Below are positions 27,863 to 35,288 of a stretch of 64,000 nt of DNA, one piece after another. The stretch is from Dysosmobacter welbionis (lineage in GTDB: Bacteria; Bacillota; Clostridia; Oscillospirales; Oscillospiraceae): assembly GCF_005121165.3 (NCBI RefSeq), contig NZ_CP034413.3, forward strand, positions 124,001 to 188,000. Direction: 5' to 3'. Both the position numbers and the translations under genes were made by a program. Numbering within the stretch: the stretch's first letter is position 1; each line of letters starts with the position of its first letter. The notes below the pieces were generated by a model. The model was not told the origin of the DNA, searched no databases, and was given only the letters and a program-made list of their open reading frames with translations.

Positions 27863-28549
27863 ATGTTAAAACCAGTTAATCACAACAGTGCAAGCAGTCA
27901 AATCTATGAACAGCTTCTGCATTATATCATCTCCGGAGAGTGGCCGGTAGGAACTCGCCTTCCCTCGGAAAAAGATTTGGCGGAGCAGTTTGGCGTAAGC
28001 CGTGTCCCTATTCGGGAAGCCCTCCAGCGCCTGCGTGCTATTGGGGTTGTACGTTCTCTCCAAGGCAGTGGATCCTTTGTGTGCGGGAATTCTCCTTTGG
28101 AGGCGATGGAAACCATTTTGTCCTGCAACGCTGTTTCTCATGAACAGATCGTGGACTTGTTGGAGTTCCGAAAGATTTTTGAGCCATACTGTGTGCATAA
28201 GGTGGCAGAAACCGCCACCAATCAGCAGCTATTTGAATTGGAGAAGTACGCTCCGTCCTTGGAAAGCATCAAAGATCAAAACGATATTCGAACCGTGACC
28301 TTTGAAATGGATATAGCATTTCATCGCAACATTGTTCTCCTGACCAATAATTCTCTGTTTATTTCCCTTTATGAAGTAATCAGCAACCTTCGCCTGAGCC
28401 ATATTGAGTATTTTGTAGGACTGCGCATGGACCATGAACGCATTTTGGAAGAACATCATGAGATTTATCGTGCATTGATTTGTAGGGATGCCCAATTGGC
28501 AGAAAAACTGATGTACGATCATTTGACCCGTGTTTCCAACTTCATGTAA
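27863..28549 (+). CDS. GntR-family regulator (FadR subfamily)
   Basis: 228 residues. Winged HTH: SQIYEQLLHYIISGEWPVGT, then LPSEKDLAEQFGVSRVPIRE and LQRLRAIGVVRSLQGSGSFV. The C-terminal FCD domain is all helical, with FEMDIAFHRNIVLLTNN containing the Asp and His of a metal/ligand site, and a late EHHEIYRAL His. It is divergent to the transaldolase/TRAP operon, which is the likely target; the inducer is probably the imported acid. RBS GGAGAGGA precedes ATG 27863. Confidence 0.92.
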   Translation: MLKPVNHNSASSQIYEQLLHYIISGEWPVGTRLPSEKDLAEQFGVSRVPIREALQRLRAIGVVRSLQGSGSFVCGNSPLEAMETILSCNAVSHEQIVDLLEFRKIFEPYCVHKVAETATNQQLFELEKYAPSLESIKDQNDIRTVTFEMDIAFHRNIVLLTNNSLFISLYEVISNLRLSHIEYFVGLRMDHERILEEHHEIYRALICRDAQLAEKLMYDHLTRVSNFM

Positions 28550-28611
28550 TCTTTGTATAATTTTTCTTTGCAAGTTACTTCTAAAAGAAGCTCCGCTTTC
28601 TATATTATATG

Positions 28612-28646
28612 AGGGATTCCAAGCTTCAATCATGGCTGGAATCCCT
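28612..28646 (+). terminator. Hairpin after gntR, possible terminator
   Basis: AGGGATTCCA (28612-28621) pairs with TGGAATCCCT (28637-28646). No immediate T run, so termination is uncertain. Confidence 0.45.
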
Positions 28647-28706
28647 TGTAGTTACTACTCTTTTTGAGTTTTGCTCATGGCTATTACTAATAATTACATA
28701 GGGGTT

Positions 28707-28798
28707 ATGGCAAAGATTTACCTTATCCGCCATTGCAAATCCGAGGGCGGTGCCTGCAGCCGCGCGCAAGTGCAGACTGATGTGCTGGTTACGGGACA
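28707..28798 (+). pseudogene. Histidine phosphatase remnant (N-terminus only)
   Basis: Starts MAKIYLIRHCKSEGGACSRA, the RHG-type motif of phosphoglycerate mutase-like phosphatases (here RHCKSEG), and continues QVQTDVLVT, a spacing normal for the family. After about 30 residues the similarity stops and the sequence joins an SDR tail at about 28799. The open frame runs on to 28856 in nonsense. The catalytic second half is absent, so it is not functional. Confidence 0.65.
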
Positions 28799-28882
28799 GC
28801 GGAAGACATTGCCAACGCTGTCCTCTTCTATGCCAGTGACCTCTCAGATTATATGAATGTCAACGGCGGACTGTACATGTGA
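28799..28882 (+). pseudogene. Short-chain dehydrogenase remnant (C-terminal 27 residues)
   Basis: In a different frame from the preceding phosphatase remnant the sequence reads AEDIANAVLFYASDLSDYMN followed by VNGGLYM and TGA. This is the standard SDR ending (PEDIAxAxLFLASDxSxY...VDGGLxM), shortened by a few residues. The Rossmann and catalytic parts are gone. Confidence 0.62.
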
Positions 28883-28951
28883 GATAACACCGGCAGTTGT
28901 ACCGTTATTCAACGCTGAAGAACGAAAGCCTCTGGAACAGGGACGAGGAGA

Positions 28952-29718
28952 ATGTTTGTGGAGAATATGGTCCGGGCAACATTGATCTCTAATGCCGGTC
29001 TTTTGCTGGAATATAGGGAAGTGAAGCTTTTGGTGGATGCCATCTACCATACCACAGATCCCTTCAGCCCCCCCGCCAGCCGCGTGGTCCGCAATGCTGG
29101 CCGGAGAGCCCCCTTTTGACGGTGTGGATACGTTGCTGTTTACCCACGGTCATCCGGATCACTTTTCCCCGGAGCGCCTGATGCAGTACCTTCGGTATCG
29201 TACGGTCAGACAGGTAGTGCTTCCTGTTATGGAGCCCCAGCATTGGGAAATCCTGCAGCCATTCTTGGAAGAGCGGAGAATCCAGTGGACTCTGCTTACA
29301 GCACGGATGCAGACGGCGGACTTTCAAATTCCGGGAGGGACCGTTATTCGACCCTATTTTACCCGGCATATTGATAAAGCCTTTTGGAATATGCCGCATG
29401 GCTGCTATTTGATCTCCTTCGGCGAAAAACATGTCTTGCTGACAGCTGATGTGGATTATACAATAGAAACCTTTGAACAGATTTCGTGTGTTCACATAAA
29501 TGCGGCGTTTGTTAATCCACTCTTTTCAATGCACTTCGAACCGGAACATTTTTAAGGGCACACTGCAGCCAGATCTTCTCTGCGTCTATCATATCCCTTT
29601 TCAGGAGGATGACCGGTGGCAAATTTGCTCGATGCTATCGCACAATTTGCACCGGTGGAATCAAGAGCAAGGGAAGGTTGCCATCTTGAGTGGGCCGTAC
29701 CAATATGTGGAATTTTAG
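28952..29718 (+). pseudogene. MBL-fold metallo-hydrolase, two frameshifts
   Basis: Resembles the UlaG-like/MBL-fold hydrolases. Frame one (from ATG 28952) gives MVRATLISNAGLLLEYREVK; after a C7 run at about 29069-29075 the next frame gives FDGVDTLLFTHGHPDHFSPE with the zinc-binding HxHxDH motif, and HVLLTADVDY, another metal-ligand region. Near 29550 the frame changes again to GTLQPDLLCVYHIPFQEDDR and ends at 29718. All core blocks are present, so decay is recent, or part of it is sequencing error; the first break needs a base removed, unlike the errors seen in der or dinB. Confidence 0.7.
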
Positions 29719-29735
29719 CGGCAGGAGCGAACATT

Positions 29736-30015
29736 ATGAATCATCCGGTATTTTACTTGAAAACGGGTTCTCAGAACCCATAAGAATTCGTCCTAACGCA
29801 CCGCGTGGAGGGAGACTATCTAATCCTTTGGCAGAATGACAATACCATCGTCATCGGGCAAAATCAAAATAGCGAAGAGGAAATCAACCGCAGCTTTGTA
29901 GAAGCACATCAGATTCATGTGGTTCGAAGATCTACCGGCGGAGGCGCTGTGTATCATGATCTTGGGAATTTAAACTATTCCTTCATCACCGATGCCGGGG
30001 AGGATATTAGGAAAC
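29736..30015 (+). pseudogene. lplA: Lipoate-protein ligase A remnant (N-terminal third)
   Basis: MNHPVFYLKTGSQNP is followed by an in-frame TAA, then EFVLTHRVEGDYLILWQND, TIVIGQNQNSEEEIN and VVRRSTGGGAVYHDLGNLNY, the lipoyl-AMP binding block of LplA. The motif NPYFNLAxEE around the stop has lost several residues. Similarity ends at about 30010, where the remnant of a glycyl radical enzyme begins on the other strand. The enzyme would have charged lipoyl domains such as the E2 at 32575. Confidence 0.78.
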
Positions 30016-30030
30016 GGCGATGGAGACACC

Positions 30031-32157
30031 CTAACCGGCCATCCGAACCACCAGACTGCGGTAAGAATCCGGATCCTTCCGCGCCGCCAACAACACGGAA
30101 TTATCCACAATATTGAACTGCCAATGGAAGCAGCCCTGAGCCGCAAACGCCCGTAGCAGTTGCTCTGCAAGACATCCATCTGGCGTGGCTCCGCAGGCGT
30201 TGCCCAACCCACCTGCGCACTGACAGAATAAAGTGCTGGCCAGAATTGCCCCTTGGAATTTTCGAACCGCTCCAACTGATTTGCAAACATGTCCGTAATT
30301 TCAACAGCCAGTATGTCAACACGGTCAACATCGTTTCCAAATTTTGGAATACGGTTTAAAATGAATTGCCGCAGTGGCTCTCGATCCCGGAAGTTATCCT
30401 TCAGAATCCGAGCAAACTCATTCAGTGTCAATCTTTGGCCTCGGTATACCAACTGCCGGACGGCCTCCAAAGAATCCACTACCGTTGCCGTGCCGACAGC
30501 AACCAATCCAGTTGTATTATAGTGCGCTCCGCCATTCGTACAGTCACGCCCGTTGGCAACGCAATCGTCCCAAAACAGACTGACAAAAGGAAGAGGCAAA
30601 AGCTCCTTATGAATTCCATCTGTGATATTCGTCTCTTCAACCTGTAGGGCGATCCCCTGTTGGAAATAGCTGTAGAAGCGATTCATCAATTGCCGAAAAG
30701 ATTTCGGCTCTGCATCGTCTGGGTGGAACATGGAGACGCCAGATTTCGGGTCCGTTCCGTTTCCCAGAGTCAACTCTAAAACTTTCGGCAAGTTGATATA
30801 GCCGCCATTGCACCGCGCCCAATGGCCATGCACAGAGATTTCATCACAACCTACAGCGATATAGTCCCGTGCCTCCTGAAGAGGAATGCCGCAGGTGCTG
30901 AATGATGACTGCATCATTCAGCACCTGCGGCATTCCATTTCCACAAGCAATGCTGCCAACTGCATGATCCAAAAACTCCTGAGGTGTCCCCGCGTGTAGT
31001 CGTATTGTAAAATTGGGCTGATGCAGTTGGATATGTCTGTTTGCATTTAGACAGAGGTAAGACAGAAGATTTGTGCAGTCATGACCGCCGCGGTCAACCC
31101 CTCCTACTTCAATATTCTGCCCTGCCACATAATAGCCCGCGTTGACCTCGGCCGCGTCTCTGCTGTCCACCCGCAGAATCTCGCAGAATTTTAGCCAGAG
31201 CAGGTCAAGGAGTTCTTGCGCCTGTTCCAATGTGATCGTGCCTGCTGCCAAATCCGCTTTCAGATAGGGCCAGCAATACTGGTCCAACCGTCCGAGGCTG
31301 ATAGAGAATCCGTTTGATTCGATCTGAGGAATCAACTGCATTAGCCAAACCATCTGCAATGCTTCATGGAAAGATGACGCAGGCTGCGCAGGCACGCGGG
31401 CCAGGACGCGGCTAATTGCGGTCAATTCCACCTTTCTGCACGGATCCTTCTCCTGCACGGCCATTTTCTTCTCCAGTCTGCGGTAGCGCTCCGCAAAAAC
31501 AAGCACACCGACACAAACCTCTTCCTCGGCATCATAAAAAGCCAATTTTCCATCATACGCGGGATCAGATCGGTTTAGTGTATCCCGTTGTTTTCTCACC
31601 CTTTCCAACATTCCGTTAATTCCAAATTGAAGCAGTTGCTGATAATTCATTGCCACATGCGCAAAACCGCTCCCCTCATGAGGATCAGACAACAGTCCGC
31701 AGACGTAGGCGTTCTGAATTGCCGCTGTTCTCTGCCTCATCAAATAATCGTGCGGTGTATTCCCTTTCCAAAACGGAGCAATTTCCAACAGGCTCGCCCG
31801 TACCTCTGGTCTAACTCGTAGCCGATTGTACTTCCGGGTTTCAAACTGGTCGATCTCATCCGTAAAATTGATATTCACTTCCGGAAATACCTCCGCAGAG
31901 CGTGGACGAGAAGCTGAGTGTCCAACGATGACCTCCTGGGGCTGAATGAAGATTGGGAGTTCTTCCAATGTCCTGCACAAAGCCTTTGCTCTCAGCAAAA
32001 TCGTGGGACATCTCCCGGACAGGTTTCGGTACACCTCTGTATAAATAATGGCTCTCTGACAGCACATTTCTGGATTCTCTTCCAAAAACATCTCTTTTGC
32101 TTTAATAACCCGTTCTGTTGGCTTTGCGGGGAGCCTATTGATGTCAAAATCAGCCAT
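30031..32157 (-). pseudogene. Glycyl radical enzyme (pyruvate formate-lyase-like), broken in several places
   Basis: ATG 32157 starts a PFL-domain protein: FDINRLPAKPTERVIKAKEM, then EVFPEVNINFTDEIDQFETR, and GNGMPQVLNDAVIIQ. A frameshift follows inside a 25-bp palindrome (30883-30936). The next frame has GIPLQEARDYIAVGCDE with the catalytic Cys, and CNGGYINLPKVLELTLGNG. At about 30170 the frame changes again (ATPDGCLAEQ), some 60 residues are missing, and the end LVVRMAG stops with TAG exactly after the glycine of the radical motif RVxGY. No activase gene is nearby. The protein would belong to the dehydratase/decarboxylase-type GREs; the substrate is unknown. Confidence 0.85.
30883..30936. 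repeat. Perfect 25-bp palindrome with 4-base loop inside the GRE pseudogene
   Basis: The arm 30883-30907 (GGAATGCCGCAGGTGCTGAA plus TGATG) is exactly complementary to 30912-30936, with loop ACTG. The right arm encodes the conserved GMPQVLND block of the enzyme; the left arm replaces the codons that should follow VIIQ, and the frame is lost there. Confidence 0.95.
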
Positions 32158-32261
32158 TTTTCAGATAGATCCTTTCCTTTTTCGAGTCACCAAAACTAAA
32201 ACCACAGGCAACATACATTAAAACCATGCGCTTTTGAAATATAACGTTTTTTGTTATGATT

Positions 32262-32290
32262 GTTTTAACATCCGCATTTGCTGCTGTCAA
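32262..32290 (-). promoter_or_regulatory. Promoter of the glycyl radical enzyme gene
   Basis: TTGACA (32285-32290) and TAAAAC (32262-32267) on the minus strand, spacer 17. TTGTTATGAT at 32251-32260 lies just downstream, at the predicted start, and is shared with the divergent E2 promoter. The 417-base gap 32158-32574 holds only these control sites. Confidence 0.55.
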
Positions 32291-32463
32291 GGTAAAATGC
32301 AAGCCTCACCCCACAAATGCTCCCTTTTGCGCTGGCTATATTGCACAATCTGCACCATGGATATACAGATACTTGTCAGAAAATTAACCATATTGTCTTG
32401 CTCTTAACATAAAATTGACCTCGTCTTATTTTATCATAAATGAAGTGTTTTTTCAAAATCATC

Positions 32464-32492
32464 TTGACACGCTCAATGTATGTTGTTATAAT
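32464..32492 (+). promoter_or_regulatory. Promoter of the 2-oxoacid dehydrogenase operon
   Basis: Full-consensus TTGACA (32464-32469) and TATAAT (32487-32492) with a 17-base spacer. Confidence 0.85.
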
Positions 32493-32556
32493 CATGTCAA
32501 AAATATGATATATAACAAATTCTAAACGGAATATATATCATCATAAATCATAACAA
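32483..32556 (+). promoter_or_regulatory. Operator array: TTGTTATrAT sites
   Basis: TTGTTATAATCAT (32483-32495) is mirrored by ATGATATATAACAA (32505-32518), an inverted repeat that covers the -10 and start region. A further inverted copy ATCATAACAA lies at 32547-32556, just before the ribosome site. The same decamer TTGTTATGAT occurs at 32251-32260 before the GRE gene. The binding protein is unknown; the DeoR regulator at 37894 is a candidate. Confidence 0.6.
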
Positions 32557-32574
32557 CATGTGGAGGGTGCAAAC

Positions 32575-33875
32575 ATGGCAACAGTAGTTATCATGCCCCG
32601 GCAGGGACAATCCGTGGAAAGCTGCGTCATTACCAGCTGGGCCAAAAAGGTTGGGGACCCGGTTCATACCGGCGAGACCCTATTTAGTTACGAAACTGAC
32701 AAAGCCGCCTTCGATGAGGAGGCCAAAGTAGACGGCACACTGCTTGCAGTATTTTATCAGGAGCAGGACGACGTGCCTTGCCTTTCTGAAGTGGCGGTGA
32801 TCGGCACCCCCGGAGAGGATATCTCCGCTTTCGGTCCTCATGCAGATGTGTCGCCCGCTGCGCCGGAAACGGCGCAGGCAGCTACTCCCGCGGTGGCAGC
32901 CGCGCCCATGGCCGTACAACTCACTGCTCCCACAGCGGCTGCCGGTGTATCCCTCGGGCTAGAGTGGCCGCAGAGCGGCTCCATGTGGATTTGACCGGTG
33001 TGACCCCCACTGGTCCTCATGGCCGTATTCTGGAGCGGGATGTGCTGGCAGCCGGCCGCAGTACCTCTGCCGCAGTGGCAGCCGGTTCTACAGCTGGTAT
33101 ACCGGGAACTGGGTTAGGCGGCCGGGTCACGCTGGCCGATCAGCAGGCTCCTGCCGCCGTCGCGTCCGAGACATCCTCCGTTCTGGGATATCACGATGAA
33201 AAGATCTCCCACATGCGGAAGATCATTGCGGATTCCATGCACAATTCTCTGGCTACCATGGCGCAGCTCACCCATCATAGTTCCTTTGACGCCAGCAGCA
33301 TCATCGCATACCGCAAGGAATTGAAAGCCGCCGAATCTCTGGAGCTTCCCGGCATTACCTATAATGATCTGATACTCTATGCAGTCTCCCGTGTTTTGAA
33401 GCATCATCCTGTTCTGAATGCCCACTGGATGGATGATAAGATCCGTTACTTTGACCACGTTCACCTGGGCATGGCGGTGGATACGCCGAGAGGGTTGCTG
33501 GTTCCCACGATTTTCAATGCGGATACCAAGTCCCTGGCGGAAATCGCCAAGGAAACCAAAGAATTGGCTGCTGCCGCCCAGGGAGGCTCCATTAGTCCGG
33601 ACCTGTTGAGCGGTGCCACATTCACGGTATCCAATCTGGGAACACTGGATATCGAGATGTTCACCCCTGTGATCAATCCTCCCCAAACCGGCATTCTGGG
33701 CGTTGACTGCATGGTGGACCGGGTCCGTATGGCCGACGGGCACATTTCCGTTTATCCCGCCATGGGCCTCTCCCTGACCTATGACCACCGAGCCATGGAT
33801 GGCGCACCGGCCTCTCGCTTCCTGAAAGAGCTCAAAACAGTTCTGGAACATTTTTCCGCACTGCTGGCGGAGTGA
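32575..33875 (+). CDS. Dihydrolipoamide acyltransferase E2, interrupted by a one-base frameshift
   Basis: Core acyltransferase of a 2-oxoacid dehydrogenase complex. Lipoyl domain: MPRQGQSVESCVITSW and the lipoyl lysine in YETDKAAFDEE (about residues 41-51). An Ala/Pro linker follows. Peripheral subunit-binding domain: VAAERLHVDLTGVTPTGPHG then RILERDV. Catalytic domain ends LTYDHRAMDGAPASRFL, with active His and Asp. The first frame ends at 32994; the second must be joined at about 32951, where CCC should be CCCC to read SPRARVAAERL. The same +1 repair as in der suggests a consensus error. One lipoyl domain; total about 432 residues. GGAGGGTG precedes ATG 32575. Confidence 0.9.
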
Positions 33876-33892
33876 ATTAAGGAGTGCATAGG

Positions 33893-35257
33893 ATGGAATA
33901 TGATATTATTGTTTTAGGCGGCGGCCCCGGCGGATATCTGGCCGCTGAGCGGGCGGGACAGGCCCAAAAAAAGGTTCTGTGCATCGAAGAGGCCCATTTG
34001 GGCGGCACCTGTCTTAATGAGGGCTGCATCCCTACCAAAACCCTGCTGTATAGCGGCAAACTGTATGCCCATGCCAAGCACAGTCAGGCCTACGGTGTCC
34101 ATGCCAAAGATGTTACACTGGATCACAGCGCCGTTATTGACCGAAAAGAGCAGGTGATCCGCACGCTGGTGGGCGGTGTGGGCGCTACACTGAAAGCCTG
34201 TCATGTGGATGTTGTGGACGCAAAAGGCGTCATCACCGGCCGCACCGCCGATGGCTGTACTGTTGAAGCCGGCGGTCAAACCTATACAGCTAAGAATCTC
34301 ATTATTGCCACTGGGTCTTCCTGCGCCGTTCCTCCCATTCCCGGCTTGAAGGAAGGACTTGCCTCCGGCTTCGTGCTGACTAACCGGGAAATGTTGGCAC
34401 TGCGGGAGCTTCCTCAACATCTGGTGGTGCTTGGCGGCGGTGTCATCGGTCTGGAAATGGCAACTTATTACGCCATGGCAGATGTAGACACGACAGTCGT
34501 AGAAATGCAGGATCATATCGGCGGCCCCAGTGACCGTGACATGGTGAAAATTCTTCAGAAAAACTGTGAGGCAGAGGGCATGCACTTCCTGCTGAACGCC
34601 AAGGTTACAGAGATCCGGGAGGGCTCCGTTATCTATGAGCAAGGAGGAAAAACCTGCACACTCCCTGCTGATAAGGTGCTTTTGTCCATTGGCCGTAAAC
34701 CCAACACCGCAGGCATTGGCCTTGAAAATGTCGGTGTGCTGACAGAGCGGGGCGCTATTGTCACAGACGAGCGGATGCAGACCAATGTACCTGGTATCTA
34801 TGCCGTAGGCGATGCCAATGGCAAAGCCATGCTGGCCCATACCGCATATCGGGAAGCGGAGGTCGCTGTCAACAATATTCTCGGAAAACGCGACCGAATG
34901 CGCTATCAGGCGATTCCCAGCGTCCTATATACAGTGCCGGAGCTCAGCAGCGTAGGTGAGACAGAGGAATCCGCCAAAGCGAAGGGCTACGATGTTAAGG
35001 TTGTCAAGCTGCCTATGAGCTACAGCGGCCGCTATGTGGCGGAAAACCAGGGTGGCGACGGCATCTGCAAGCTGGTCTTCGATAAACGAACAAAGACTCT
35101 TCTGGGTGCCCAGGCGCTGGCAAATTACTCGTCTGAGTTCATCATTGCTGCAGGCATCTGTATGGAGCTGGAGTTGACTGTGGCGGATATGAAGGAAATT
35201 GTGTTCCCGCATCCCACTGTGGCGGAGATCCTGCGGGAAGCCATCTGCAAATATTGA
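33893..35257 (+). CDS. lpdA: Dihydrolipoyl dehydrogenase E3
   Basis: Flavoprotein that reoxidises the lipoyl arm with NAD+. 454 residues. FAD site YDIIVLGGGPGGYLAAERA, redox-active disulfide GGTCLNEGCIPTKTLL (Cys about 41 and 46), NAD site VVLGGGVIGLEMATYYA, second FAD motif GIYAVGDANGKAMLAH and the catalytic C-terminal FPHPTVAEILREA with His-Glu pair. ATG 33893 is preferred to GTG 33884, which overlaps the AAGGAG ribosome site. It lies 17 bases after E2 and 31 before E1. Confidence 0.96.
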   Translation: MEYDIIVLGGGPGGYLAAERAGQAQKKVLCIEEAHLGGTCLNEGCIPTKTLLYSGKLYAHAKHSQAYGVHAKDVTLDHSAVIDRKEQVIRTLVGGVGATLKACHVDVVDAKGVITGRTADGCTVEAGGQTYTAKNLIIATGSSCAVPPIPGLKEGLASGFVLTNREMLALRELPQHLVVLGGGVIGLEMATYYAMADVDTTVVEMQDHIGGPSDRDMVKILQKNCEAEGMHFLLNAKVTEIREGSVIYEQGGKTCTLPADKVLLSIGRKPNTAGIGLENVGVLTERGAIVTDERMQTNVPGIYAVGDANGKAMLAHTAYREAEVAVNNILGKRDRMRYQAIPSVLYTVPELSSVGETEESAKAKGYDVKVVKLPMSYSGRYVAENQGGDGICKLVFDKRTKTLLGAQALANYSSEFIIAAGICMELELTVADMKEIVFPHPTVAEILREAICKY

Positions 35258-35288
35258 GCCGGCATAACGGCAGAAGGAGAGCTGAAAG

